Assembly: GCF_052116585.1 (NCBI RefSeq)
Contig: NZ_JBQKKT010000004.1
Location: 1-64,000 of the forward strand
Direction: 5' to 3'
Source: Luteococcus sp052116585
GTDB lineage: Bacteria; Actinomycetota; Actinomycetes; Propionibacteriales; Propionibacteriaceae
DNA: 64,000 nt
Shown here piece by piece: positions 16,999 to 25,708 of the stretch. The notes beneath the pieces were generated by a model, which was not told the origin of the DNA, did not search any database, and saw nothing but the letters and a program-made list of their open reading frames with translations. Each line of letters starts with the position of its first letter. The stretch's first letter is position 1. Made by a program: the position numbers and the translations under genes.

Positions 16999-19900
16999 CT
17001 ACTTCGCGGGGGTCTTCTCGGCAGTGCTCTTCTCGGCAGTGCTCTTCTCGGCAGTGCTCTTCTCGGCAGTGCTCTTCTCGGCAGTGCTCTTCTCGGCAGT
17101 GCTCTTCTCGGCAGTGCTCTTCTTGGCAGTGCTCTTCTTGGCAGTGCGCTTCTGCCCGGTGGACTTCTGCGCCCCCGCCGTGACGGCGGGTGACTCGACC
17201 AGGGGCTCGGTGGCCTCGCCCTCCGGAACCTCCTTGCCCGCAAGCATCGGGGCCAGGAACTGGCCCGTGTAGCTCTCCGAGCAGGCGGCCACCTGCTCCG
17301 GAGTGCCTTCCACCACCACGGTGCCGCCCCCGGAGCCACCCTCGGGACCCATGTCGATCAGGTGGTCTGCCGTCTTGATCACGTCCAAGTTGTGCTCGAT
17401 CACCACGACACTGTTGCCCTGGTCCACCAGTTTCTGCAGCACGCCGAGCAATTTGCGGATGTCCTCGAAGTGCAGCCCAGTGGTGGGCTCGTCCAGCACG
17501 TACATCGTCCGCCCGGTCGATCGACGCTGGAGTTCCGTGGCCAGCTTGACTCGCTGCGCCTCACCGCCCGACAGCGTCGTCGCTGGCTGTCCCAGCCGCA
17601 CATAGCCCAACCCCACCTCGGTCAGCGTCTTGAGGTGGCGGGCAATCGCACTGTGTGCGGCGAAGAACTCGGCAGCATCCTCGATCGGCATGTCCAGGAC
17701 CTCGGAGATGGTCTTGCCCTTGTAGTGCACCTCCAGGGTCTCCCGGTTGTAGCGAGCGCCGTGACAGACCTCGCAGGGCACGTAGACATCGGGAAGGAAG
17801 TTCATCTCGATCTTGATCGTGCCGTCGCCAGAGCAGTGCTCGCAGCGGCCACCCTTGATGTTGAAGCTGAAGCGGCCGGCCGGGTAGCCGCGGACCTTTG
17901 CCTCCTGGGTGGCGGCGAAGAGGGTCCTGATCTTGTCGAAGACCCCGGTGTACGTGGCGGGATTCGAGCGTGGCGTGCGACCGATCGGCGACTGGTCGAC
18001 GTGGATGATCTTGTCGATGTGTTCCATGCCCGTGATCGAACGATGGCGCCCGGGCACGGCCTTGGCCTTGTAGATGCGCTGAGCCAGGGCCCGATACAGG
18101 ATGCCGTTCACCAGGGAGGACTTGCCTGAGCCCGAAACCCCCGTCACCGCGACGAACTGGCCCAGGGGGAAGCTCACGTCCACATCGCGCAGGTTGTTCT
18201 GCGTCGCTCCGTGGACCGTGATGGCACGCCCCGTCGCGGGCCGACGCACAGCCGGTAGTGCGATCGAGCGTCGTCCCGAGAGATAGGCCCCCGTCAAGGA
18301 GGACTCGTTGGCCAACAGCTCCTCGACCGGGCCGGAGACCACCACATTGCCACCGCGTTCACCGGCTCCTGGGCCGATGTCCACGGTCCAGTCGGCCATC
18401 CGGATGGTGTCCTCGTCATGCTCGACGACGATGAGGGTGTTGCCCAGATCTCGCAGCCGGACCAGGGTCTGGATCAGCCGGTGGTTGTCCCGCTGGTGCA
18501 GACCGATCGACGGCTCGTCCAGCACATACAGGACCCCGACCAGTCCGGAGCCGATCTGGGTGGCCAACCGGATGCGCTGGGCTTCGCCGCCCGAGAGCGT
18601 GCCGGCGGCCCGGGACAAGGTGAGGTATTCCAACCCGACGTCGAGCAGGAAACGGAGACGCTCATTGATCTCCTTGACCAGCCGCTCAGCGATCTGGGCC
18701 TCGCGCGGGGTCATCTCCAGGTCATTCAGGAAGTCCGCGACCTCTCGGACGGACATGTCCGCCAGTTCGGCAATGTTCTTGCCTCCCACGGTGACGGCCA
18801 GCGAGGTCGGCTTCAGCCGGGATCCGTGGCAGGTGGGGCATGGAATCTCCCGCAGGTAGCCGCCCCAACGGTCCTTGGCGGCGTCGCTCTCGGCCTCCTC
18901 GTAACGGCGCCGGACATAACGCAGGACACCCTCGTAGTTCTGGGTGAAGGTCCGGGTGCGGCCGAATCGGTTGCGATAGCGCACATAGACGGGATCCCCT
19001 GCGCCCTGCAACAGCATCACCTTCACCTTCTCCGGCAGGTCCTGCCACGGGGTGTCGACGCTGAAACCGTGCTTCTCCGCCAGGGACTGGAAGACGTGTT
19101 CGTAGTGGGAGGCCACATGAGCCGTCGCCCATGGGGCGATCGCTCCATCGGCCAGCGACTTGCCGCGGTCCGGAACCACCAGGTCCGCATCCACCTCATG
19201 CGTCGTGCCCAGACCGGTGCATGCCGGGCACGCACCCCACGGGCCGTTGAAGGAGAACTGACGGGGCTCCAGTTCCTCGATCGAGATGTCGTGCTGGTTG
19301 GGGCAGGCCATCTTCTCCGAATAGCGACGCTCCCTGCCGGGATCCTGCTCGTCGAGGTCGACGAAGTCGATGCCCACCACACCTTGGGCCAGCCGAAGGG
19401 CCGTCTCCACCGAGTCGGTGATGCGCTGCTTCGCCGTGGGCTTGACGGCTGCCCGATCCACCACCACGTCAATGTCATGCTTGAATTTCTTGTCCAGCGA
19501 CGGTGCGTCCGTCAGCTGGTGCACCGTGCCGTCCACCCTGACACGGCTGTAGCCGTCGGCCGAGAGCTGGCGGAAGAGATCTGCATGCTCACCCTTGCGG
19601 CCGCGCACGACGGGCGCCAGGACCTGGAAACGGGTTCCCTCCGGCAGGGCCATCAACCGGTCCACGATCTGCTGTGGGGTCTGGCGGCTGATCGGCTCCC
19701 CACACTCCGGGCAGTGCGGGTGACCGATGCGGGCGTACATCAGACGGAGGTAGTCGTAGACCTCCGTGATGGTGCCCACCGTCGAGCGAGGATTGCGACT
19801 GGTGGACTTCTGGTCGATCGAGACCGCGGGCGAAAGGCCCTCGATGAAGTCGACGTCGGGCTTGTCCATCTGACCGAGGAACATCCGCGCGTAGGCACTG

Positions 19901-20073
19901 AGCGACTCCACGTAACGGCGCTGACCCTCCGCGAAGATCGTGTCGAAGGCCAAGGATGACTTGCCGGACCCGGACAGTCCGCTGAACACGATCAGGGCAT
20001 CTCGCGGGAGGTCCAACGAGACATTGCGAAGGTTGTGCGCACGCGCACCACGGACTACAAGGCGGTCATTCAC
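16999..20073 (-). CDS. uvrA: Excinuclease ABC subunit A with a (KSTAE)n tail
   Basis: UvrA is the damage-recognising ATPase of nucleotide excision repair. The 1024-residue product has two ABC ATPase halves with Walker motifs GLSGSGKSSL and GVSGSGKSSL, signatures LSGGEAQRIRLA and LSGGEAQRVKLA, and zinc cysteine pairs such as CPECGEP, CPACTG and CEHCSGDG. The family normally ends soon after TGQFLAPML; here about 60 residues follow, ending in seven KSTAE pentapeptides flanked by KSTAK and KTPAK. The GTG at 20073 has no strong ribosome site but has TACTCT 7 nt upstream, suggesting a leaderless mRNA. It is divergent from the next gene. Confidence 0.97.
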   Translation of the reverse strand: MNDRLVVRGARAHNLRNVSLDLPRDALIVFSGLSGSGKSSLAFDTIFAEGQRRYVESLSAYARMFLGQMDKPDVDFIEGLSPAVSIDQKSTSRNPRSTVGTITEVYDYLRLMYARIGHPHCPECGEPISRQTPQQIVDRLMALPEGTRFQVLAPVVRGRKGEHADLFRQLSADGYSRVRVDGTVHQLTDAPSLDKKFKHDIDVVVDRAAVKPTAKQRITDSVETALRLAQGVVGIDFVDLDEQDPGRERRYSEKMACPNQHDISIEELEPRQFSFNGPWGACPACTGLGTTHEVDADLVVPDRGKSLADGAIAPWATAHVASHYEHVFQSLAEKHGFSVDTPWQDLPEKVKVMLLQGAGDPVYVRYRNRFGRTRTFTQNYEGVLRYVRRRYEEAESDAAKDRWGGYLREIPCPTCHGSRLKPTSLAVTVGGKNIAELADMSVREVADFLNDLEMTPREAQIAERLVKEINERLRFLLDVGLEYLTLSRAAGTLSGGEAQRIRLATQIGSGLVGVLYVLDEPSIGLHQRDNHRLIQTLVRLRDLGNTLIVVEHDEDTIRMADWTVDIGPGAGERGGNVVVSGPVEELLANESSLTGAYLSGRRSIALPAVRRPATGRAITVHGATQNNLRDVDVSFPLGQFVAVTGVSGSGKSSLVNGILYRALAQRIYKAKAVPGRHRSITGMEHIDKIIHVDQSPIGRTPRSNPATYTGVFDKIRTLFAATQEAKVRGYPAGRFSFNIKGGRCEHCSGDGTIKIEMNFLPDVYVPCEVCHGARYNRETLEVHYKGKTISEVLDMPIEDAAEFFAAHSAIARHLKTLTEVGLGYVRLGQPATTLSGGEAQRVKLATELQRRSTGRTMYVLDEPTTGLHFEDIRKLLGVLQKLVDQGNSVVVIEHNLDVIKTADHLIDMGPEGGSGGGTVVVEGTPEQVAACSESYTGQFLAPMLAGKEVPEGEATEPLVESPAVTAGAQKSTGQKRTAKKSTAKKSTAEKSTAEKSTAEKSTAEKSTAEKSTAEKSTAEKTPAK
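17015..17149 (-). repeat. 15-bp tandem repeat encoding the UvrA KSTAE tail
   Basis: Seven perfect copies of TTCTCGGCAGTGCTC (plus-strand reading, 17015-17119) are followed by two copies with one or two changes (17120-17149). On the minus strand they encode KSTAE/KSTAK. Beyond the stop the sequence CTACTTCGCGGGGGT repeats again, so the last coding unit TPAK is duplicated into the untranslated side. Confidence 0.9.
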
Positions 20074-20080
20074 GTTCCCC

Positions 20081-20086
20081 AGAGTA
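20081..20086 (-). promoter_or_regulatory. Leaderless -10 element of uvrA (TACTCT)
   Basis: TACTCT on the minus strand lies 7 nt before the GTG at 20073. It faces the promoter of the divergent gene at 20156. Confidence 0.5.
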
Positions 20087-20143
20087 GATGGCCCCACCGA
20101 CAGAACTGCGCCAACAACGGTGGCAGCAGCACCGATCGGTGGA

Positions 20144-20149
20144 TAGGTT
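20144..20149 (+). promoter_or_regulatory. Leaderless -10 element of the mycothiol-type isomerase gene (TAGGTT)
   Basis: TAGGTT lies 6 nt before the ATG at 20156, and no ribosome site is present. This supports that ATG over the in-frame ATGs at 20180 and 20189. Confidence 0.5.
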
Positions 20150-20155
20150 GGACCC

Positions 20156-20902
20156 ATGAGCAGCGAGCGGGGCGACGACATGACGGGCATGCCCGTCAGC
20201 ACGACGCTGTCCCACTTGCGCCACCGCAAGCTCGAAGCCACCCAGGCCCTGCTCGGGGACACGATCGCGATCCCGGAGGAGGACTGGCACGGCCCCAGCC
20301 GCCTTCCGGGTTGGACCCGAGCGCACGTCGCCACGCACCTGGCCCGCAATGCGGACGGTCTCCGACGCGTCGCCCTGGGCCTGCTCGAGCACCGCCCGAA
20401 CCGCATGTACCCGGACGAGCGGGCTCGCATGCGGGAACTGGAGCTGGGCTCGCGCCGCTCCGGACTCGAACTGCAGATCGACCTCGACACCTCCGCCGGG
20501 CAGCTGAACGACACCCTCAACTACCTCATGGAGGCCGACATCACCGATCCGGTGGAAGTGCGTCCTGGCTCGTGGATGCCAGCGCACCACCTGCCCGTCG
20601 CGCGGCTGAATGAAGTGGTGCTCCACCGGATCGACCTCGCACACGGCTTCACCGCTGCTGACGTCGATGCAGACATAGCCCAGTGGTTGCTGGAATGGAA
20701 TTGCCGACGCATCGGGGAGCGGCCGGACTTCCCCTCGCTCTGGGTTGCCAGCAGCACCGGAGTCACGGCACGCATCGGCAATCCCGACCAGACCCCCCTC
20801 ACCGTGCACGGCAGCGACGCCAGCCTCCTGGGTTGGCTGACCAGCCGTGCCGACGGCACCGGGATCTCCGGCGCCGATTCCATCGTCCTCCCGGAGTTGT
20901 GA
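20156..20902 (+). CDS. Maleylpyruvate isomerase family mycothiol-dependent enzyme (DinB/MDMPI fold)
   Basis: The 248-residue product has the hallmark SRLPGWTRAHVATHLARNADG (metal histidine and the mycothiol-type fold) and a second ligand region LPVARLNEVVLHRIDL, placing it in the MDMPI superfamily of metal enzymes that use mycothiol. The substrate is unknown, and maleylpyruvate isomerisation should not be assumed. The start is supported by a TAGGTT element 6 nt upstream. The TGA overlaps the ATG of the metallo-hydrolase as TGATG, so the two genes are translationally coupled and probably act on related thiol adducts. Related gene pairs near uvrA occur in other actinobacteria. Confidence 0.85.
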   Translation: MSSERGDDMTGMPVSTTLSHLRHRKLEATQALLGDTIAIPEEDWHGPSRLPGWTRAHVATHLARNADGLRRVALGLLEHRPNRMYPDERARMRELELGSRRSGLELQIDLDTSAGQLNDTLNYLMEADITDPVEVRPGSWMPAHHLPVARLNEVVLHRIDLAHGFTAADVDADIAQWLLEWNCRRIGERPDFPSLWVASSTGVTARIGNPDQTPLTVHGSDASLLGWLTSRADGTGISGADSIVLPEL

Positions 20903-21531
20903 TGACCAGGACCATTCCTCTCGCCGATGACCTCGAACTGCGCACCACCGTCGTGGGTGAGATGGGCAACAATGCCTATCTGCTCGTGGATGCCTCTGGT
21001 GAAGCCCTCCTGATCGATGCCGCCAACGACGCAGATGCCCTGACCGACCTCGTGGGTGACGCTCGGGTCACCACCATCCTGACCACGCATCGCCACCCCG
21101 ACCACATCCAGGCCTTGGCCCAGATGGCCGAGCGCACCGGGGCGCGCCAGGTGTGCGGCAGCCCCGACGCCGCCGCGATCGAGCAGGCCACCGGAGTGCA
21201 CTGCGAGGGCCTGTGGACGGGTGACGAGGTGCAGCTCGGGCAGCACCATTTCGCAATCGTGGGTCTGGTGGGGCACACTCCGGGCTCGATCACGGTGGTC
21301 GTCCACCCGGCAGGCGGCCCGGTACAGCTCTTCACCGGCGACTCCCTCTTTCCCGGCGGCGTCGGCAAGACCGGCACTCCGGAGGACTTCACGAGCCTGC
21401 TGGACGGCGTGACCACCCAGCTCTTCGAGGTCTTCGGCGACGAGGCCGTGGTCTGGCCCGGCCACGGCGAGCCCACCACCCTGGGGGCCGAACGCCCCCA
21501 GCTGGACGAGTGGCGCGCACGCGGCTGGTGA
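20902..21531 (+). CDS. Metallo-beta-lactamase-fold hydrolase (glyoxalase II-like)
   Basis: The 209-residue product carries all metal ligands of the MBL fold: THRHPDH (the HxHxDH motif), GHTPGS, TGDSLF and GHGEPT near the end. Its length and motif order resemble hydroxyacylglutathione hydrolase-type thioesterases. Because the organism probably uses mycothiol and the gene is coupled to a mycothiol-type enzyme, a mycothiol thioester or persulfide substrate is a reasonable guess, but only a guess. The start overlaps the previous stop by one base. Confidence 0.88.
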   Translation: MTRTIPLADDLELRTTVVGEMGNNAYLLVDASGEALLIDAANDADALTDLVGDARVTTILTTHRHPDHIQALAQMAERTGARQVCGSPDAAAIEQATGVHCEGLWTGDEVQLGQHHFAIVGLVGHTPGSITVVVHPAGGPVQLFTGDSLFPGGVGKTGTPEDFTSLLDGVTTQLFEVFGDEAVVWPGHGEPTTLGAERPQLDEWRARGW

Positions 21532-21618
21532 AGCTCCGAATCCCGCCGGTCGCACCCGTCGTTCTGTGCAGGAACTGGCAACAATTGTGAACTGGGCCAC
21601 AGATCGTGACAAGGTGGT

Positions 21619-21739
21619 CTCTGGAGGGGAGTACTCCCACGAGCAGTGTCGTCAGCCCGGTGCCCCCACGTGCACCCGGCCCTGCAGTCACCAAAGCGGT
21701 GGCGGAAGAGACCTCCTGAGCTTTCCGTCCCCGTGAAAG
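21619..21739 (+). promoter_or_regulatory. Probable yybP-ykoY manganese riboswitch before terC
   Basis: The 215-bp leader contains GGAGG-GGAGTA (21623-21633), which matches the start of known Mn2+ riboswitches (P1 followed by the conserved GGAGUA of L1), and GAAGAGA-CCTCC ending at 21716, which closes P1. Between them lie GTCGTCAG and a GC-rich arm, as expected for the two coaxial legs. Immediately after, CTTTC (21721-21725) can pair with GAAAG (21735-21739) and would cover the AAAGG ribosome site, a possible translational switch. TerC-family genes are known targets of this class. I could not run a covariance model. Confidence 0.72.
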
Positions 21740-21746
21740 GCCTTGG

Positions 21747-22724
21747 ATGAACGTCCATCTCTACACCTGGCTGATCACCGTCGGCATCATGACCGCGGTG
21801 CTCCTCTTCGACGTCCTGGTACTGGGTCGTCGCCCGCACGAGCCCTCCATGAAGGAGTGCGGCATCTTCGTCGGCATGTACGTGGCGCTGGCCATCCTCT
21901 TCGGTATGGGCGTGACCCATTTCTCCGGCCTCCAGTACGGCAAGGAGTTCTTCGCCGGCTGGCTGACCGAGTACAGCCTCAGCCTCGACAACCTGTTCAT
22001 CTTCATCATCATCATGTCGAAGATGAAGGTGCCGAGGCATCTGCAGCAGTACGCCCTGCTCGTGGGCATCATCCTGGCCCTCATCTTCCGAGGCATCTTC
22101 ATCGCGCTCGGCAAGACCTTGATCGAGGCTGCCGCCTGGGTCTTCTTCATCTTCGGCGCCTACCTGCTCTACACCGCCTTCGACCTGGTCAAGGACTTCT
22201 TCCAGAAGGACCATGACGACGAGGCCACGGAGAACATGCTGCTGCGCTGGGTCAAGCGCACCCTGCCCTTCACCGAGGACTGGAAGGGCACGAAGAGCGT
22301 CGTCAAGATCGACGGCAAGAAGTTCTTCACCCCGATGTTCCTGGTGATCGTCGCCCTGGGCTCCACCGACATCCTGTTCGCCCTGGACTCCATCCCGGCC
22401 ATCTACGGCCTGACCAATGAGGCCTACCTGGTCTTCACGGCCAATGTCTTCGCCCTGATGGGCCTTCGTCAGCTGTACTTCCTCATCGGTGGCATGCTGA
22501 ACAAGCTGATCTACCTGCCGATCGGCCTGTCCGTGATCCTGGGCTTCATCGGTGTGAAGCTGGTGCTGCACGCCGCGCACCACTACCACCTGGTGGGTGA
22601 CTGGGCCGAGCTCGGCATCGAGCTGAGCCTCGGCGTGATCGTCGCCACCCTGGTCATCACCACGGTGGCCAGCCTCTGGAAGACCCGGCACATGACCGAC
22701 GAGGAGCTCGAGGCCCAGCACTGA
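21747..22724 (+). CDS. TerC family integral membrane protein (Alx-like)
   Basis: The 325-residue product has about eight to nine membrane helices and the two conserved acidic motifs of TerC proteins, SLDNLFIF near residue 80 and FALDSIPAI near residue 214. TerC/Alx members are implicated in Mn2+ export or metal loading of exported proteins. The upstream riboswitch-like leader supports a manganese-related role. AAAGG lies 6 nt before the ATG. A 21-bp hairpin follows the stop. The substrate is inferred from the family and the leader. Confidence 0.92.
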   Translation: MNVHLYTWLITVGIMTAVLLFDVLVLGRRPHEPSMKECGIFVGMYVALAILFGMGVTHFSGLQYGKEFFAGWLTEYSLSLDNLFIFIIIMSKMKVPRHLQQYALLVGIILALIFRGIFIALGKTLIEAAAWVFFIFGAYLLYTAFDLVKDFFQKDHDDEATENMLLRWVKRTLPFTEDWKGTKSVVKIDGKKFFTPMFLVIVALGSTDILFALDSIPAIYGLTNEAYLVFTANVFALMGLRQLYFLIGGMLNKLIYLPIGLSVILGFIGVKLVLHAAHHYHLVGDWAELGIELSLGVIVATLVITTVASLWKTRHMTDEELEAQH

Positions 22725-22743
22725 TCCTGCTGGTCCACTCCTG

Positions 22744-22790
22744 ACGCGCACAGGGCCCATACCCTCATGGGGTATGGGCCCTGTGCGCGT
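22744..22790. terminator. Perfect 21-bp hairpin between terC and uvrB
   Basis: The arm ACGCGCACAGGGCCCATACC pairs perfectly over 21 bp around a 5-nt loop (TCATG). The flanking genes converge, so it can stop transcription from both sides. Confidence 0.88.
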
Positions 22791-22863
22791 CTCGGGGCGC
22801 GATCTGACCGTGGGGTCCAGCCGGGCATCCAGAGGGACCTGCCCTGGTGCCCGGGATGGGCGC

Positions 22864-24954
22864 CTACTTGGTGGCCTCGATCATGCTGCGCAACTCCTTC
22901 TTGAGATCCCCGATCTCGTCACGCAGGCGCGCCGCCAGCTCGAACTGCAGCTCCTTGGCAGCGGTGTGCATCTGCTCCGTCAGCTCCTGCACCAGGTCTG
23001 CCAGTTCGCTGACCGCCATGTTCGAGGTGTCCAGGGCCCGCTTCTCCCCCAGCGCCGGCACGGGCTGGCTGGGCCTGCGGCCGCCCTTCTGGGCCTGTCC
23101 CACCAGCTCCGCAGTGTCCGCATCCTCTCGGGCCAGCATGTCCGTGATGTCCGCGATCTTCTTGCGCAGGGGCTGCGGATCAATTCCGTGCTCGGTGTTG
23201 TAGGCGATCTGGATGGCCCGTCGGCGATTCGTCTCGTCGATGGCCTTCTCCATGCTCGGCGTGATCTTGTCCGCGTACATGTGCACCTGACCCGCCACAT
23301 TTCGGGCAGCGCGGCCGATCGTCTGGATCAGGGATCGCTCGGAGCGCAGGAAGCCCTCCTTGTCCGCGTCCAGGATCGACACCAGGCTCACCTCTGGCAG
23401 GTCGAGGCCCTCACGCAGCAGGTTGATGCCCACCAGGACGTCGTACTCGCCCATGCGCAGTTCCCGCAGCAGCTCGACGCGCCGCAGTGTGTCCACCTCG
23501 GAGTGCAGATAGCGGGTCCGGACTCCGTTCTCCATCAGGTAGTCGGTCAGGTCCTCCGACATCTTCTTGGTGAGGGTGGTGACCAGGATGCGCTCATTGC
23601 GCTCGGCGCGCACCCGGATCTCCCCCAGCAAGTCGTCGATCTGGCCCTTGGTGGGCTTCACGACGATCTCGGGGTCGACCAGCCCGGTCGGGCGGATGAT
23701 CTGCTCCACATAGCCGTCCGATCGCGCCATCTCGTAGTCACCAGGGGTGGCCGAGAGATAGACCGTCTGCCCCACCCGTTCCGCGAACTCCTCGAACCGC
23801 AAGGGTCGGTTGTCCAGTGCGCTGGGCAGACGAAAGCCGTGTTCCACCAGGGTTCGCTTGCGGCTGGCGTCACCCTCGTACATGCCACCGATCTGCGGCA
23901 CGGTGACATGCGACTCGTCGATCACCAGCAGGAAGTCCGACGGGAAGAAGTCCAACAGCGTGTGGGCTGGCTCCCCCGCCTGACGCCCGTCCATGTGCCG
24001 CGAGTAGTTCTCGATGCCGGAACAGCTGCCGATCTGCCGCATCATCTCGATGTCATAGGTGGTGCGCATGCGCAGACGCTGCTCCTCCAGCAGCTTGTTC
24101 TGCCGATGCAGTTCCGCCAGACGCTCCTCCAGCTCGGCCTCGATACCGACGATGGCCCGCTCCATCCGTTCGGGGCCCGCCACGTAGTGGGTGGCCGGGA
24201 AGATGTACATCTCGTCATCGGTGGTGAGCACCTCGCCCGTCAGCGGATGCATGGTGCTCAGCGCCTCCACCTCGTCGCCGAAGAACTCGATGCGCACCGC
24301 ATTCTCCTCATAGACCGGGAAGACCTCGAGCGTGTCACCTCGCACCCGGAAGGTTCCGCGCGTACCGGCAAGGTCATTGCGCACGTACTGGATCTCCACC
24401 AGACGGCGCAGCAGTGCTTCCCGCTCGTACTCCTGGCCCACCTTCAGCCGCACCATGCGGTCGACGTACTCCTCAGGCGTACCCAGACCATAGATGGCAC
24501 TCACCGTGGCCACGACGATGACATCGCGACGGGTCAGGAGACTGGCGGTGGTGGAGTGCCGCAGCCGCTCGACCTCCTCGTTGAGCGATGAGTCCTTCTC
24601 GATGTAGGTGTCCGTCTGCGGCACATAGGCCTCGGGCTGGTAGTAGTCGTAGTAGCTCACGAAGTACTCGACGGCATTGTCCGGGAAGAACTGCCGCAGC
24701 TCGTTGGCGTACTGCGCTGCGAGTGTCTTGTTGGGTTGCATCACCAGGACCGGACGCTGCAGCCGCTCGGTGAGCCATCCGATCGTCGCGGTCTTTCCAG
24801 TACCGGTGGCACCCAGAAGGACGACGTCCTGTTCCCCCGCCCGGATTCTCCGCTCCAGCTCGTCGATGGCCGCCGGCTGGTCGCCCGAGGGCTCGAAACC
24901 CGCCTGCATCGTGAAAGGGGCCACCACTCGCTGGATCTCGTCAACTGCGCGCAT
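22864..24954 (-). CDS. uvrB: Excinuclease ABC subunit B
   Basis: UvrB is the helicase-like damage-verification subunit of nucleotide excision repair. The 696-residue product has Walker A GATGTGKT (48-55), the beta-hairpin region YYDYYQPEAYVP, the Walker B-type motif VIDESH, helicase motif VI QTIGRAARN and a C-terminal UVR motif (ELQFELAARLRDEI) for UvrC contact. The ATG at 24954 has TAGCCT 6 nt upstream and no ribosome site, so the mRNA is probably leaderless. coaE lies upstream on the same strand. Confidence 0.97.
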   Translation of the reverse strand: MRAVDEIQRVVAPFTMQAGFEPSGDQPAAIDELERRIRAGEQDVVLLGATGTGKTATIGWLTERLQRPVLVMQPNKTLAAQYANELRQFFPDNAVEYFVSYYDYYQPEAYVPQTDTYIEKDSSLNEEVERLRHSTTASLLTRRDVIVVATVSAIYGLGTPEEYVDRMVRLKVGQEYEREALLRRLVEIQYVRNDLAGTRGTFRVRGDTLEVFPVYEENAVRIEFFGDEVEALSTMHPLTGEVLTTDDEMYIFPATHYVAGPERMERAIVGIEAELEERLAELHRQNKLLEEQRLRMRTTYDIEMMRQIGSCSGIENYSRHMDGRQAGEPAHTLLDFFPSDFLLVIDESHVTVPQIGGMYEGDASRKRTLVEHGFRLPSALDNRPLRFEEFAERVGQTVYLSATPGDYEMARSDGYVEQIIRPTGLVDPEIVVKPTKGQIDDLLGEIRVRAERNERILVTTLTKKMSEDLTDYLMENGVRTRYLHSEVDTLRRVELLRELRMGEYDVLVGINLLREGLDLPEVSLVSILDADKEGFLRSERSLIQTIGRAARNVAGQVHMYADKITPSMEKAIDETNRRRAIQIAYNTEHGIDPQPLRKKIADITDMLAREDADTAELVGQAQKGGRRPSQPVPALGEKRALDTSNMAVSELADLVQELTEQMHTAAKELQFELAARLRDEIGDLKKELRSMIEATK

Positions 24955-24960
24955 GCCTGA

Positions 24961-24966
24961 AGGCTA
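24961..24966 (-). promoter_or_regulatory. Leaderless -10 element of uvrB (TAGCCT)
   Basis: TAGCCT on the minus strand lies 6 nt before the ATG at 24954. The gap between uvrB and coaE is 77 bp. Confidence 0.5.
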
Positions 24967-25031
24967 CAAGCCTCCACTGACATTTCAGGTTGAGAGTGGG
25001 TCTGCGGGAGGGGGGCAGAGTGGCCCCGGAG

Positions 25032-25655
25032 TCAGCAGCCGCAGCCGTCGCCCTGCTGCCCGCGCAACTTCTCCAGCTCGTGCCAGACGGCATGGGTGCG
25101 TTCCGCCAGCTCGTCCAGACCGGCGTCATTGCGGATCACGTAGTCGGCCACACGCAACCGTTCGGCGCGTGAGGCCTGGGCATCGATGCGTGCCTGCGCC
25201 TCCTCACGGGTGAGGCCGTTGCGAGCCATCAAACGCTCCAGCTGGGTCGTTTCGTCAACATCCACGACGACCAGGGCATCGAAATCCCTCTCCTGCCCCG
25301 TCTCCACCAGCAACGGGATCATCAGGACCACGATGGCGTACGGATCGGTCACCTGGTCTTCGATGGATCTGCTGGCTGACCGAACGAGCGGATGGACGAT
25401 GGCGTTGAGATCCGCGCGAGCAGCGGGGTCAGAGAAGATAACTGCGCCCAGCCTGCCACGATCCAGGGAACCGTCCGGCCGCAGCACGTCCTTGCCGAAG
25501 CGCTGCACCACGGCCGCGAGACCGGGTGTGCCGGGCGCGACGACATCACGTGCCAGCTGGTCGGAATCGACCACCAGGGCGCCGAGCTTCTGCAGGACCT
25601 CGCCGACGGCGGACTTGCCGGAGGCGATGCCGCCCGTCAGGCCAACTCTGATCAT
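25032..25655 (-). CDS. coaE: Dephospho-CoA kinase
   Basis: CoaE phosphorylates dephospho-CoA in the last step of coenzyme A synthesis. The 207-residue product has the P-loop GGIASGKS (8-15), VDSDQLARDVV (29-39) and IPLLVETG. The C-terminus ends in a small cysteine pair, GCGC. The ATG at 25655 has TAGTGT 7 nt upstream and no ribosome site, which predicts a leaderless mRNA. In many actinobacteria coaE lies between rpsA and uvrB, as here. Confidence 0.94.
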   Translation of the reverse strand: MIRVGLTGGIASGKSAVGEVLQKLGALVVDSDQLARDVVAPGTPGLAAVVQRFGKDVLRPDGSLDRGRLGAVIFSDPAARADLNAIVHPLVRSASRSIEDQVTDPYAIVVLMIPLLVETGQERDFDALVVVDVDETTQLERLMARNGLTREEAQARIDAQASRAERLRVADYVIRNDAGLDELAERTHAVWHELEKLRGQQGDGCGC

Positions 25656-25662
25656 GTCGTTG

Positions 25663-25668
25663 ACACTA
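25663..25668 (-). promoter_or_regulatory. Leaderless -10 element of coaE (TAGTGT)
   Basis: TAGTGT on the minus strand lies 7 nt before the ATG at 25655. Confidence 0.5.
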
Positions 25669-25708
25669 CCGGGCAGGCCGACCGTGCGGCGAGGCCCTCA
25701 CGTCGAGC

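Noticed and set aside
17015..17149. Regular short repeats read as a possible CRISPR array
   Set aside because: The repeats are contiguous with no spacers and encode the UvrA tail in frame.
20976..22760. Long minus-strand frame opposite the metallo-hydrolase and terC
   Set aside because: It crosses two genes and a riboswitch leader and its protein is low-complexity shadow sequence.
22774..24591. Long plus-strand frame opposite uvrB
   Set aside because: It is a shadow of uvrB with no recognisable domain.
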